From an uncultured Erysipelotrichaceae bacterium (lineage in GTDB: Bacteria; Bacillota_I; Bacilli_A; Erysipelotrichales; Erysipelotrichaceae), in NCBI GenBank assembly GCA_903789495.1, contig CAIFEQ010000002.1, positions 1 through 64,000 on the forward strand: a stretch of DNA of 64,000 bases, given 5' to 3'. Shown here piece by piece: positions 26,364 through 36,137 of this stretch. The translations under genes and the position numbers were made by a program. The notes below the pieces were generated by a model. That model made no database searches. It was not told the origin of the DNA and saw nothing but the letters and a program-made list of their open reading frames with translations. Every line of letters begins with the position of its first letter. The stretch's first letter is position 1.

Positions 26364-27212
26364 ATGAAAACAGTCAGACTAAAAGATGGAACACCGGTTC
26401 CCGCTCTGGGATTCGGCACCTGGTATCTGGGAGAATCCAGCCAGAGCTATGAAAAGGAACTGGAGTCTCTTCAGTACGGCATTGAGAATGGGCTGACCCT
26501 GATTGATACGGCTGAGATGTATGGAGAAGGCGCTGCCGAAGAACTCGTCGGCAGAGCTATTCGTCCTTACGAAAGGGAAAAACTTTTTCTGGTCTCTAAA
26601 GTTTACCCTTGGAATGCTGGCAGGGACCATATCTTTACCGCCTGCGAGAACTCACTGGAACGGCTCGGTACGGATTACCTGGATCTTTACCTTCTGCACT
26701 GGAATGGAAATGTTCCCTATGAAGAAACTATTGAATGCATGGAGGAACTGATCCGTCAGGGCAAGATCAGACGCTGGGGTGTTTCCAATCTGGATACGGA
26801 TGATATGGAATCCCTGATACAGGCCGGCGGCGAAAACTGCCAGACCGACCAGGTTCTCTATCATCTGGGATCACGCGGCGTTGAGTATGATCTGCTGCCA
26901 TGGCTGCGCAGACATGGAATGCCATTAATGGCATATTCTCCATTGGGCCACAGTGCCGCGATCCGCCGCCGGATCATTGCGAATTCTGCAGTCTGTCAGG
27001 CTGCCGAAGCTCATCACGCCTCTGTATATCAGGTAATGCTGGCATTTGTCCTGCGGCAGGACAATGTCTTTGCAGTGGTAAAGGCATCTTCGATAGACCA
27101 CGTCAAGGACAATTTGGCCGCGGCCGAACTGCAGCTGACACCGGAAGAATATGTGGCCATTGACGCAGCCTTCCCAGCACCGAAGCAGAAAACGGCTCTC
27201 GACATGTTATGA
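26364..27212 (+). CDS. Aldo/keto reductase
   Basis: A 282-residue NADPH-dependent aldo-keto reductase with the (beta/alpha)8 barrel. The catalytic tetrad is readable: Asp in DTAEMYG, its Tyr, Lys in LVSKVYPW, and His in LLHWNG. It interconverts aldehydes/ketones and alcohols. The start at 26364 is preceded by GAGGAAGGG. It has a terminator on each side, so it may be transcribed alone. A role in sugar-acid metabolism is suggested only by its neighbours. Confidence 0.9.
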   Translation: MKTVRLKDGTPVPALGFGTWYLGESSQSYEKELESLQYGIENGLTLIDTAEMYGEGAAEELVGRAIRPYEREKLFLVSKVYPWNAGRDHIFTACENSLERLGTDYLDLYLLHWNGNVPYEETIECMEELIRQGKIRRWGVSNLDTDDMESLIQAGGENCQTDQVLYHLGSRGVEYDLLPWLRRHGMPLMAYSPLGHSAAIRRRIIANSAVCQAAEAHHASVYQVMLAFVLRQDNVFAVVKASSIDHVKDNLAAAELQLTPEEYVAIDAAFPAPKQKTALDML

Positions 27213-27309
27213 GAAACTGTAGGCAGATAACATAAGTTTGAACTTTCTGATTTAAATTGAAAGAAAAGATTGCAGTACCGCGACTGGTCATGCACTTCAG
27301 CAAAAGATG

Positions 27310-27356
27310 AAAGCGGTTTTCTCTCCAGGAGAATTTCAGCCGCTTTTCCTTTTTTC
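27310..27356 (+). terminator. Terminator after aldo/keto reductase
   Basis: AAAGCGG (27310-27316) pairs with CCGCTTT (27340-27346) around an inner TCTCC/GGAGA stem, followed by a T-rich run. Confidence 0.7.
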
Positions 27357-27392
27357 TATCATGAAAGTACTCAGAAAAGGGGTACTTACAAT

Positions 27393-28679
27393 ATGACAAG
27401 AGAATTATTACTCACCTTAATCATTCTCGTGCTGACCATCATCGGCTTTATGAGCGGCAAGTTCAAGCTTGGTCTGGTCGGCATGACCGCTGCCACTCTG
27501 CTGTGCCTCACAGGCGTTTTGACGGTTGGGGAAGCTTTCGCTTACTTTTCCAACCAGAATATGGTCATGGTTGTTGCCTTCTTCATTCTGGGAGGTGCTC
27601 TGACCAAGACCCATTTCACAGAAAAACTGAGAGTCTGGCTGCTGAAACACTCTTCCAGCGGGACCCGTCTGGTTGCCATGTACTTCCTGGCCTGCGCCCT
27701 GCTGGTTCAGATTCTGCTGCCGACCCCTTTGATTTCTGTCATGATTCCGTTTATGGATGCCCTGGATGAGAACAGCGAAGTACAGCCTGCCAACCTTCTG
27801 TATCCAGGCGCTGTTGTTGCCCATGCCGCACAGAATGCCATTCCGCTGGGCTTCGGCCTGACGATGTTCGCCATGCTGAATACCTATCTGGATGCTTACG
27901 GTGTGGAAGCTCAGCTGGGGATGTTTGATGTCATCAAGGTCGCAATTGTTCCCTTCATTGTGCTGTATCTCTACTTTGTCTTCATCGGCTGGAAGCTCTT
28001 CCCCAAAGGTGATATCGATCGTTCCAAGATCGCCAAAGCCAAGGTCAAGGATGCCAGTGAATATGCAACTCCCGGCCAGGAAAAGCTGATCTATGCTTTA
28101 TTCATCATTTCCATGGTTCTGCTTGCCATCGGTAAGAATCTCCCCTTCCCGATGTACATCATTCCGGTCATCGCAGACCTGATTCTGCTGTATGCCAGGG
28201 TCATTAATGCGGCTGAAGTCAAGAAATACATGAATATGGATACCATCTTCATGCTGGGCGGCGTTCTTTCCCTGGCTACTGCCATGGCCAAGACGGGTGC
28301 TGGTGACTGGATCGCCAATCTGATTGTCAATGCGCTGGGCGGTCATCCTACCGGAATGCAGACACTCATCGCCTTCTATCTGGTGTCTTCCATTCTGACG
28401 CAGCTGATGTCCAACAGTGCAACCATGAACGTCTTTGCTCCGTTAGCCGTTGCCGTAGCAGTCAACCAGGGTTTCAATCCGCTGACATTCGTGGTTGCGA
28501 TCGCCATCGGTTCTACGGCAGCCATGTTAACCCCTATGGCTTCGCCGTCCTGCGCTGTTGCCTTCGGTGCCGGCAATTACAATCAGAAGGACATCTTCAA
28601 GGCCTGCCTGCCGATCTGGCTGATCTACAGTTTCTGCGTCATCTTCATGGTCAATGTGTTCTATCCGGTTGCTGGCTGA
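27393..28679 (+). CDS. SLC13/DASS-family anion transporter
   Basis: A 428-residue membrane protein with about 11-12 hydrophobic segments, in the ion-transporter superfamily that includes SLC13 dicarboxylate and ArsB-type carriers. The hairpin loops carrying SNSATMN and TPMASPS are characteristic of substrate and sodium binding. Such carriers take up di- and tricarboxylates; next to the glucarate genes an aldarate is a reasonable guess. The ATG at 27393 is used, with AAAAGGGG upstream. The TIM-barrel isomerase follows 76 bases later. Confidence 0.85.
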   Translation: MTRELLLTLIILVLTIIGFMSGKFKLGLVGMTAATLLCLTGVLTVGEAFAYFSNQNMVMVVAFFILGGALTKTHFTEKLRVWLLKHSSSGTRLVAMYFLACALLVQILLPTPLISVMIPFMDALDENSEVQPANLLYPGAVVAHAAQNAIPLGFGLTMFAMLNTYLDAYGVEAQLGMFDVIKVAIVPFIVLYLYFVFIGWKLFPKGDIDRSKIAKAKVKDASEYATPGQEKLIYALFIISMVLLAIGKNLPFPMYIIPVIADLILLYARVINAAEVKKYMNMDTIFMLGGVLSLATAMAKTGAGDWIANLIVNALGGHPTGMQTLIAFYLVSSILTQLMSNSATMNVFAPLAVAVAVNQGFNPLTFVVAIAIGSTAAMLTPMASPSCAVAFGAGNYNQKDIFKACLPIWLIYSFCVIFMVNVFYPVAG

Positions 28680-28755
28680 TCGGATTCCCCACTGATGAAA
28701 TCACAGGCATGGGTTCTGCTGAGTCCATGCCTTTCTTTGAAAGGAGCAAATAAAC

Positions 28756-29586
28756 ATGAAACCAGCATTGCAGACGATGTGCATCAACGAAACCATTGAA
28801 TCCGAAGGGATGCGGGCAGCGCTGCGGAAGGCTGCGGAAATCGGCTACGATGAGATTGAAATTTCCGGCCACATTGATCTGACGGATGAAGCCATCTCCG
28901 AGTGCATGTCTGCATGTCAGGAATATGGTCTGCATGTGTGCGCCTTAAGCTGCGAGTACAGCGGGCCCTTCAGTAAGGCATCCTACTTCCCGGGGCAGAG
29001 ATCCCTGCATCTGACCAGGGAAGGATTTGCCGAATGTGTCCAAACGGCAGAAAAGATGAACTGTGATATTCTGCGGTTCGCCGGCCTGCCGGTGGAATTT
29101 TTCCACAGCGAAGATGACCTTCGTTCCTATTTCTATGAAACGGAAGAATGCTGTCGGAAGCTGCAGGAAAACGGTCTGCGTTTATGCGCCCATAATCATG
29201 TCGGAGAATTCGCCCGGCTGAACGGGAAAACATTCTTTGAATGGGCGCTGGAACTGGCACCGGATCTGAATTTTGAAATGGATCTGTTCGGTGTGCAGAT
29301 GAGCGGTACCTCCCCGCTGGATTTCCTCAGTCAGGCCAGGGGAAGAGTACCCCTGCTGCATGCTTCGGATATATCCATAGCGGTGACCGAAGATCCCCGC
29401 TTCAGCCTGAACAATCTGCAGCGGGTTCCCATCGGCATGGGCAATTTCAACATGAAGGCGATCCTGAAAACCGCTGAAGAATGTGGTACGGAATACTGCA
29501 TCATGGAAGCTTCACAGCTGAAGGAGATCAGTTCATATGATGCCATGTCGGAAGCTCTGTCCTGCTATCGGGAGTGTGTTCAGTAA
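28756..29586 (+). CDS. Sugar phosphate isomerase/epimerase-like TIM barrel
   Basis: A 276-residue xylose-isomerase-like TIM barrel (AP-endonuclease 2 family). Metal-ligand candidates are seen in YDEIEISG, LCAHNHVGEF, FEMDLFGVQM and YCIMEASQ. Relatives isomerise or epimerise keto sugars and inositol derivatives. The ribosome site AAGGAG is clear. It follows the SLC13-type transporter on the same strand and probably acts on a product of the transported compound. The substrate is not known. Confidence 0.85.
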   Translation: MKPALQTMCINETIESEGMRAALRKAAEIGYDEIEISGHIDLTDEAISECMSACQEYGLHVCALSCEYSGPFSKASYFPGQRSLHLTREGFAECVQTAEKMNCDILRFAGLPVEFFHSEDDLRSYFYETEECCRKLQENGLRLCAHNHVGEFARLNGKTFFEWALELAPDLNFEMDLFGVQMSGTSPLDFLSQARGRVPLLHASDISIAVTEDPRFSLNNLQRVPIGMGNFNMKAILKTAEECGTEYCIMEASQLKEISSYDAMSEALSCYRECVQ

Positions 29587-29617
29587 GTTCTTTCCGACTG
29601 CTGTCCTGAAAACAAGG

Positions 29618-29646
29618 TGCCGCGTAATCAGCCGCGGCATCTGTTT
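29618..29646 (+). terminator. Terminator after TIM-barrel gene
   Basis: TGCCGCG (29618-29624) pairs with CGCGGCA (29633-29639), followed shortly by TTTT. Confidence 0.65.
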
Positions 29647-29699
29647 TCATATCTGTAACAGCCTGGGCAGTCAGCCTGCTGCTGGTACAGACTTTTTAG

Positions 29700-29737
29700 A
29701 AAAAAAATAGAGAAGCATCTGACGGAGAATGCTTCTC
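29700..29737 (-). terminator. Terminator of glucarate operon
   Basis: GAGAAGCA and TGCTTCTC (29710-29717 with 29730-29737) form a perfect 8-bp stem; on the minus strand a run of T follows. Confidence 0.85.
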
Positions 29738-29763
29738 GAATTAACAGGAGAAAATTACAGTAC

Positions 29764-31110
29764 TCAGCGCACGAGTGCCGGTTTTTTCGGATCAAACTTC
29801 CAGCCCGGAATCAGATACTGCATGCCCCTGGTATCGTCTCTGCCGCCCAGGGCGTGATCTAGATAGAGCTGGTGCGCCTTTTCGATCTGATCCATATCCG
29901 GTTCAATGCCCAGACCTGGTTTATCCGGAACCTGAATGACGCCGTTCACGATCTGCAGCGGTTCTCTGGTCAGCCGTTCCCGGCCTTCCTGCCAGATCCA
30001 GTGCGTATCCAGCGCATTGTATTCACCCGGTACGGCGGCGCCTGTCTGGGTGCACATCGCCAGAGAAATATCGAAGTGATTATTCGAATGCGAACCCCAG
30101 GTATAGCCGAGCTCATGGCACATCTGGGCAACCCGGACCGAACCCTCCAGGGTCCAGAAGTGCGGGTCGGCCAGGATGATGTCAACCGCCTGGGATTCCA
30201 GGGAGTGTCCCACCTGCCGCCAGTCGGTAGCGATCATGTTGGTGGCCGTCGGGAAACCGGTCCGGCGGCGGAATTCACTCATGATTTCCCGGCCGGAATA
30301 GCCGTTTTCCGCTCCGCAGGGATCTTCGCAGTACGTCAGAATGCCATGCATGCCTCTGACATATTCACAGGCCTGTTCCAGAGACCAAGCACCGTTAGGA
30401 TCGAGATCGATGCGGGCATCCGGGAAAGCTTTTTTCAGTGCCCTGATACAGAGCATTTCCTGATCTCCCGGCAGCACACCGCCTTTGAGTTTGAAGTCCC
30501 TGAAGCCATACTTCTTCTGCACGACTCTGGCTGCCGCAACGATCTTATCCGCAGTCAGGATTTCTTCATTTCTGAGGCGGTACCATTCGACATCACTGTT
30601 TCCTTCATCCATGTAGTCCAGATCAGTCTTTTCCCGGTCACCGACAAAGAACAGATAGCCAAGATACCGGACTTCATTTCTCTGTCTGCCTTCTCCCAGC
30701 ATGTCACACACCGCCAGACCCAGATACTTGCCTAAGAGATCGAGACAGGGCGCCTCAATCGCAGTCAGAACATGGACACCGGTTCTCAGATCATAGGTCT
30801 GCTGACCTCTTTCGTCCTTTCCGCCTTCGGCATCCAGCATCTTTCTGACCTTCAGCAGAGTGTTCTTATAATCCGCAATCCGGGTACCGATCACCAGCGG
30901 AATGGCTTCTTCCAGGGCTGCCGTGATCTTTTTGCCGCCCGGTACTTCACCAACACCCACATTGCCGGAAGAATCCCTTAAAACGACAACGTTTCGGGTG
31001 AAGTACGGAGCATGGGCACCGCTCAGATTTAATTCCATAGAGTCGTACCCGGCAACCGGATAGACTTCCATATGCTCGATGACAGGCACATTGCTCATAT
31101 GCTTAGCCAT
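29764..31110 (-). CDS. gudD: Glucarate dehydratase
   Basis: A 448-residue enolase-superfamily enzyme converting D-glucarate to 5-keto-4-deoxyglucarate. It shows the GudD hallmarks: [13 protein letters not shown] near the start, KLKGG with the catalytic Lys, metal ligands in [10 protein letters not shown] and YCEDPCG, and the catalytic His in [13 protein letters not shown]. Length matches E. coli GudD. The ATG at 31110 is listed, but the ATG at 31098 (MSNVPV) has better ribosome spacing. It begins two bases after the DapA-family gene and is the last gene of the operon. Confidence 0.93.
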   Translation of the reverse strand: MAKHMSNVPVIEHMEVYPVAGYDSMELNLSGAHAPYFTRNVVVLRDSSGNVGVGEVPGGKKITAALEEAIPLVIGTRIADYKNTLLKVRKMLDAEGGKDERGQQTYDLRTGVHVLTAIEAPCLDLLGKYLGLAVCDMLGEGRQRNEVRYLGYLFFVGDREKTDLDYMDEGNSDVEWYRLRNEEILTADKIVAAARVVQKKYGFRDFKLKGGVLPGDQEMLCIRALKKAFPDARIDLDPNGAWSLEQACEYVRGMHGILTYCEDPCGAENGYSGREIMSEFRRRTGFPTATNMIATDWRQVGHSLESQAVDIILADPHFWTLEGSVRVAQMCHELGYTWGSHSNNHFDISLAMCTQTGAAVPGEYNALDTHWIWQEGRERLTREPLQIVNGVIQVPDKPGLGIEPDMDQIEKAHQLYLDHALGGRDDTRGMQYLIPGWKFDPKKPALVR

Positions 31111-31112
31111 CC

Positions 31113-32039
31113 TTACTGTTCAATCAGGCCCATGTTGATCAGGACACTGTGCAGATTTTCCTTCTGTGCCGGGGTCGCTTCCTGAATCGGATCCAGGCAC
31201 TTGCCAACCGCAAAGCCTTCCATCATCAGGCCCTCTTTGATTGCCTCGGGGAAGGTTCCCTGATTGGCCGCAATCCGCAGCGGTGCCAGCCTGTACTGTG
31301 CTTCCCGGGCACCGTCATAATCCCCTTCTGCCCACTTATCATAGATATCGGCCGCAATCCGAGGCGCCACATTGGCTGTAGAAGCGATAGCACCTGACGC
31401 CCCGTACATCAAGGCCGCAAAAATCATCGTATCCTTGCCCATGATGACATTAAACTTATCCCGGATATCCATGGTCAGACGCAGGTATTCTTCGCAGTTG
31501 GTCATATCTCCGGTGGAATCCTTGACGGCAATGATGTTGTCAAAGTCATGCGCCAGCTTGCTGACAACCGCAGGCTTGATGGTGATGTTGGTCTTGCTCT
31601 TGTTGTTGTACAGGATAATGGGCATATCCGTAGAACGGGCAATAGATGCATAGAACTCATAAAGTTCCTCATCCGACTGAGAGACAAACATCGGCGTGAG
31701 AACAGACACCGCATCATAACCGCCCAGTTCTTCCACCTGGTGGACCATGCGGATGACATTGCGGGTGGCAATGCTGGAGCAGCCAGCAAAAAGCTGAATC
31801 TTTCTGCCTTTGTCCGTCGTCATGTCACTGACCGCATCACGTACCGTCTTCAGGATTCTTACATAATCTTCGCCCTCGATGGCATAGAATTCGCCGGAAG
31901 TACCCAGCGGGAACAGCCCATGTACGCCGTTTTCAACAAGATGCCGGGAAAGCTTTCCCAGCATCTCATAGTTGACACTGCCGTCCGGATGGAACGGGGT
32001 GACAATCGGCGGGGTTATTCCATAAGGAATAAATGTCAT
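31113..32039 (-). CDS. DapA-family lyase, probable 5-keto-4-deoxyglucarate aldolase or dehydratase
   Basis: A 308-residue class I aldolase of the dihydrodipicolinate synthase/N-acetylneuraminate lyase superfamily. The Schiff-base Lys is K173 ([10 protein letters not shown]), the active-site Tyr is Y144 ([10 protein letters not shown]), and the carboxylate-binding loop is [10 protein letters not shown]. It lies between gudD and garR. Known family enzymes on this substrate are dehydratase/decarboxylases that make ketoglutarate semialdehyde. Here garR and garK need tartronate semialdehyde, so retro-aldol cleavage to pyruvate and tartronate semialdehyde fits better. That activity is inferred. Confidence 0.8.
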   Translation of the reverse strand: MTFIPYGITPPIVTPFHPDGSVNYEMLGKLSRHLVENGVHGLFPLGTSGEFYAIEGEDYVRILKTVRDAVSDMTTDKGRKIQLFAGCSSIATRNVIRMVHQVEELGGYDAVSVLTPMFVSQSDEELYEFYASIARSTDMPIILYNNKSKTNITIKPAVVSKLAHDFDNIIAVKDSTGDMTNCEEYLRLTMDIRDKFNVIMGKDTMIFAALMYGASGAIASTANVAPRIAADIYDKWAEGDYDGAREAQYRLAPLRIAANQGTFPEAIKEGLMMEGFAVGKCLDPIQEATPAQKENLHSVLINMGLIEQ

Positions 32040-32088
32040 GACAGAATCACCCTTTCCGATTAAGAATGTCTGAAAAGAACCCTATATA

Positions 32089-32988
32089 TCAGCGTCCGAG
32101 CTTGATGTCGGTGAGCTTTTCGTAGTACTGCTCAATAGCGCTGTGATCAGCAGAACCCTTGCCCTCATTATGCAGATACTGCAGGATTTCCTGCACCTGG
32201 GCGGTCATCGGCAGCGGCGAACCGACGCTGTGTGCGCAGTCCAGAGCATTGTTCAGATCCTTGATATGCAGATCAATCCGGAAGCCCGGCTTGTCATTGC
32301 CTTCCATCATCATCGGAACCTTGGCGTTCATGACCGTAGAACCGGCCAGGCCGCCCTTGATGGCCTCGAATACCAGATGCGGGTCCACACCGGCCTTCTG
32401 CGCCAGAGTGAATGCCTCAGCACAGGCCTGGATATTGCAGGCCACGATGATCTGGTTTGCCAGCTTTGTGGTATTGCCGGCACCGACCTCGCCGCAGCGG
32501 ACAACGGAAGCACCCATGGCACTCAGCAGCGGCTTGCATTCATCAAAGACCTCCTGCTTGCCGCCGACCATGAAGCTCAGCGTGCCGTCAATGGCCTTCG
32601 GTTCGCCGCCGGATACCGGCGCATCAAGCATTTCAATGCCCTTCTTAGCCAGTTCAGCCGCAACTTCCTTGGCAGCAATCGGGTTGATGGAGGAGCAGTC
32701 AATATAGATCTTGTCAGAGGTCATGCAGTTGATCAGGCCGTTTTCGCCCAGCATGACCTGTTTGACCTGAGGAGAGTTCGGAACCATCGTGATGACGATA
32801 TCGCAGGTTTTGCCGATCTCCTGGTTGGTGGCTCCCTTGGCGCCAGCCGCAACACAGATATCAATGTTTTCCTGATGCAGGTCGCTGACCGTCACATCGT
32901 AGCCAGCCTTGAGCAGATTCTTGACCATGGGCTTGCCCATGATGCCCAGTCCGATAAAACCAATCTTCTTGTCTTTTAAATCCGTCAT
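32089..32988 (-). CDS. garR: 2-hydroxy-3-oxopropionate (tartronate semialdehyde) reductase
   Basis: A 299-residue beta-hydroxyacid dehydrogenase. It has the NAD(P) motif GLGIMGKPM, the substrate loop DAPVSGGEPKA and the catalytic Lys in GNTTKLANQ. GarR reduces tartronate semialdehyde to D-glycerate in glucarate/galactarate breakdown. AGGAG lies upstream of the start at 32988. It is the first gene of the garR-lyase-gudD run, behind a sigma-A promoter at 33014-33043. Confidence 0.9.
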   Translation of the reverse strand: MTDLKDKKIGFIGLGIMGKPMVKNLLKAGYDVTVSDLHQENIDICVAAGAKGATNQEIGKTCDIVITMVPNSPQVKQVMLGENGLINCMTSDKIYIDCSSINPIAAKEVAAELAKKGIEMLDAPVSGGEPKAIDGTLSFMVGGKQEVFDECKPLLSAMGASVVRCGEVGAGNTTKLANQIIVACNIQACAEAFTLAQKAGVDPHLVFEAIKGGLAGSTVMNAKVPMMMEGNDKPGFRIDLHIKDLNNALDCAHSVGSPLPMTAQVQEILQYLHNEGKGSADHSAIEQYYEKLTDIKLGR

Positions 32989-33013
32989 ATTTTTTCTCCT
33001 TCTCTGCACAATG

Positions 33014-33043
33014 AATATATAAGCATCCGGGATCCTCTCTCAA
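33014..33043 (-). promoter_or_regulatory. Promoter of garR-lyase-gudD operon
   Basis: On the minus strand TTGAGA (33043-33038) and TATATT (33019-33014) are separated by 18 bases, about 25 bases ahead of the garR ATG. This is a sigma-A-type promoter, so the operon need not depend on sigma-54 although an AAA-type activator lies upstream. Confidence 0.6.
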
Positions 33044-33152
33044 TTTCAAATGAGAACAATTTTACGGATTCCACCTGCTGAAAAGCCAAAAAATCTTGCA
33101 CATGAACAGATTCCTTTCAATGCATTTCAAGTTACTTGCAGAATGAAACAAT

Positions 33153-35057
33153 TCAGTCGGTGTTTTTCGGACTTCCGATATTGTATTTCTTCATATAGCG
33201 CCAGAGCGTGGTCTTGGAAATACCCATCTCACGGGCCACCTGTTCCCGTGAACCCTGATACTTTTCCAGCAGACGGGTAATTTCGTAAACCTTCTTATCC
33301 TGAGAGGTGACGATATGCGTTTTCTCATCATCGAAGTGAATGGCAAAGGTCTGCTCCAGCTGACGGCGGATGAACATCTCATTGGCTTCCCGCCGCTCAC
33401 AGGTCAGCACAACCCGCTGACTGACCTGGAGAATCTGAGGAACATTGCCCGGCCAGCTGTATTCCTGGAGCGTCTTGTAAGCTCCGCTGGTCAGTCGGAT
33501 ATAACGGTTATATATTTTCTGCCAGTGCTTCAGACAGACATTGAACAGAACCGGAATATCTTCCGGTCTCTGCTCTAGAGGCGGCAGGCTGATCGTCACA
33601 ACGCTCAGCGCATAGAGCAGTTCCGTGCTGAACTGTTCTTTGGCAGACAGGGCCTGCAGATCCTTGCTGGTTGAAGCAATGATGCGCATATCTGCTTCTA
33701 CATTGGTTCCCTGAAAGGTACGATAGCAGCCGGACGCAATAATACTGATCAGTTTGTTCTGTGATTCCAGAGACAGACTGTCAATATTGCGCAGATAAAG
33801 GGTTCCTTCCTGAGCAGCTTCGACCATGGACAGGGAGGGATCTTCGCGGCCAAACAGATATTCATCCATTTTTTCCGGAGGATAGGCAGTGCAGTCTACA
33901 GAAACAAAGGGATTTTCTGCCACCATGGACGCATTGTGGATGCCACGGGCAAAGAAATCGCGTTCCACTCCCTGCGGTCCGCTGAGCAGAATCGGAACAT
34001 GATGGCTGGCCGCCTTGCGTGCCCGTGTTACGTTCTCCAGCATAATGGCAGAGGCGTAATTCACATCCTCTAAATGCTGATTCGCCACAAAGCCCTTCTG
34101 CAGCATTTCCCGGCGCAGATCACTGTTCAGACGGCGGATGGTCCGGCCTTCCTGGAAGGTCAGATAGGCACCGCAGATGGTTTCCGCAAGACGGATGGGA
34201 GCGATGTTTACTGCATAAACCGTCTGGTTATAACGGTACATCAGAGAATATGTTTCTTTTCCTTTTTCGATGGTATCCTGCAGCACCTGCGTATCAAAAC
34301 CGGGCAGAACTGCCGTGACGGTCCTGCCGGAAAGTTCGTGCTGATCTTTCTGCAGAATGCCTTGCATGACCCGGTTGGCATTGATGATCCGACACGTATT
34401 ATCGATATGCAGAATGCCGTTGAAATTATTTTCGACAATGGCTTCTGCCTCAGCACTGCTCCGCCGCTTGGTATCAATGACTTCACACATCTGTTCCGCC
34501 AGAATCAGGGCATGATGCAGGCCTTCCGAACCGCCCTTGGCAAAATAGGCCGGTATGCCCAGCTCCCGGGCCAGGGCACAGCAGTGCCGCCCGCCGATGA
34601 TGACATCCACACCTTCATTATTCGCCTTGATCATCAGTTCCCGGATATTATCGCCGGCTCCCACCAGCAGGGTCTGAATATCCGCGCCGAACAGTTCTGA
34701 AAAATGCGTGACATCGGGAAACATATTGGCATAGCCGATCAGCCTGATTCTGAGCCGATGATCCAGATGCACTTCATGCATGATCTGATAGATCAGCACG
34801 GCTACTTCCTGCGCTGTGAGACTTAACGGCACGATCGGCACAGAGACTTTCAGCTGCTGATGCAGCATTTCTCCCTGCAGGCCGCGGGCAATGAACAGAT
34901 CACAGCCTTCCGCTACGGCTTTTTCCGCATGCCTGACGACATCTGCATTGGGCAGCTGTTCAATGAACATCGGTTCCATGTGCTGATAGCCGCGTACGGC
35001 ATCGGCCATTTCCTGGATCGACATGGAACCAGGCAGATAAATTCCGATCCTGGCCAT
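33153..35057 (-). CDS. PrpR-N/PAS/degenerate AAA+/Fis-type regulator
   Basis: A 634-residue regulator. Residues 1 to about 190 resemble the PrpR sensory domain, about 205-310 a PAS domain (NNFNGILHIDNTCRIINAN), about 330-560 an AAA+ sigma-54 activator domain, and the end is a Fis-type HTH (EQVAREMGISKTTLWRYMKK). The AAA+ core is degenerate: the Walker A is GPQGVER without the Lys, and the GAFTGA loop is missing (YLFGREDPSLSM). It probably acts without ATP hydrolysis or sigma-54. It begins three bases after the CdaR/PucR gene and likely controls sugar-diacid genes. Confidence 0.85.
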   Translation of the reverse strand: MARIGIYLPGSMSIQEMADAVRGYQHMEPMFIEQLPNADVVRHAEKAVAEGCDLFIARGLQGEMLHQQLKVSVPIVPLSLTAQEVAVLIYQIMHEVHLDHRLRIRLIGYANMFPDVTHFSELFGADIQTLLVGAGDNIRELMIKANNEGVDVIIGGRHCCALARELGIPAYFAKGGSEGLHHALILAEQMCEVIDTKRRSSAEAEAIVENNFNGILHIDNTCRIINANRVMQGILQKDQHELSGRTVTAVLPGFDTQVLQDTIEKGKETYSLMYRYNQTVYAVNIAPIRLAETICGAYLTFQEGRTIRRLNSDLRREMLQKGFVANQHLEDVNYASAIMLENVTRARKAASHHVPILLSGPQGVERDFFARGIHNASMVAENPFVSVDCTAYPPEKMDEYLFGREDPSLSMVEAAQEGTLYLRNIDSLSLESQNKLISIIASGCYRTFQGTNVEADMRIIASTSKDLQALSAKEQFSTELLYALSVVTISLPPLEQRPEDIPVLFNVCLKHWQKIYNRYIRLTSGAYKTLQEYSWPGNVPQILQVSQRVVLTCERREANEMFIRRQLEQTFAIHFDDEKTHIVTSQDKKVYEITRLLEKYQGSREQVAREMGISKTTLWRYMKKYNIGSPKNTD

Positions 35058-35060
35058 TCC

Positions 35061-36137
35061 TCAGCCCTCCTGTTTCTTCTGTGCGTTCATGTAATTCTGA
35101 ATCATCAGTACCATCTTGACCGCCATGGCATCATCCAGCCGGCGCAGGTCAAAGCCGGTATTCTTTTCAATTTTGTTCAGACGGTAGATCAGGGAATTCC
35201 GGTTGATATACAGCTGCCGGCTGGTATCCGTCACACTCAGATCATTCTCAAAGAATTTCCGGATGGTAAAGATAAGTTCTGGATCCAGGGAGTCCCACTG
35301 TTCTTTCGTGAACATTTCATGCAGAAACTGCCGCATATCCGCTTCTGACAGCTTGGAAACCAGACCAGCTATGCCCATCCGGTCATAGCGAACCACGGAG
35401 CGGACCGGATCAAAGGCATTGCATGCATACAAGGCGGCATCCGCCTGCTGAAAGGCTTCCGGCAGATCATGCATGTCCCTGAACAGCAGACCGATGCCGA
35501 CCTGCAGACTGATCTGGTACTGACGGTTGATCTTCTCCACCATCTTCTCCATTTCATCCTTGATGAGAGACAGATCTTTTTCCTTCAGTGCTTCCTTGAC
35601 CAGGACAACATTCTGATGTTCGGAGGAATAGATAAAGTCGTGGCCGCGGTCGGTCAGCAGAGAATCCACGATGCTGTACAGTTTCGAAGCTGGCATGCCG
35701 GAACAATGAATCACACAGACATAGCGGTCCGCCGGGTTGCGGATGTGCAGAGCCTTAAGCCGGTCATACAGAACGGCATTGTCAATTTCCCGGGCTGCAA
35801 TCTGGCGGACAAATTCATTGGTATCGTCCTTTTCATCTTTCATTGCAAGCATGGCTTCCAGCGAGCCTGCCAGCAGTTCGGCTTCCAGAGAAGCCTTTTC
35901 ACCTGTCTCGTCAACGAAGACATACCATTTTTCACTGGCGGTCTGCTGAAACTTCCGATAAGTCGAGCCTTCATGGATAAAGGCGCTGCTGTTAAAAGGA
36001 ATGCCGGAGCGCACGGATCCGGTCTGGGAATCGGCAGAACAAGCCAGCACCAGTCCTGAGGAGTCAATCACGCCAAAAACGGAAGAAACCCGCAGGCGCA
36101 TGTCTCCCACATAACGGCGAAAAAGAGAATTGTACAT
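35061..36137 (-). CDS. CdaR/PucR-family regulator
   Basis: A 358-residue regulator with the PucR-type C-terminal HTH (SVTDTSRQLYINRNSLIYRL, then NKIEKNTGFDLR) and a GGDEF-like middle region. CdaR of E. coli, with this C-terminus, activates glucarate, galactarate and glycerate genes. The ATG at 36137 is chosen because it opens the conserved fold; its ribosome site (GGGTGA) is weak. The PrpR-like gene follows at three bases, so both regulators are made together. A second CdaR-type gene is at 39006-40151. Confidence 0.82.
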   Translation of the reverse strand: MYNSLFRRYVGDMRLRVSSVFGVIDSSGLVLACSADSQTGSVRSGIPFNSSAFIHEGSTYRKFQQTASEKWYVFVDETGEKASLEAELLAGSLEAMLAMKDEKDDTNEFVRQIAAREIDNAVLYDRLKALHIRNPADRYVCVIHCSGMPASKLYSIVDSLLTDRGHDFIYSSEHQNVVLVKEALKEKDLSLIKDEMEKMVEKINRQYQISLQVGIGLLFRDMHDLPEAFQQADAALYACNAFDPVRSVVRYDRMGIAGLVSKLSEADMRQFLHEMFTKEQWDSLDPELIFTIRKFFENDLSVTDTSRQLYINRNSLIYRLNKIEKNTGFDLRRLDDAMAVKMVLMIQNYMNAQKKQEG

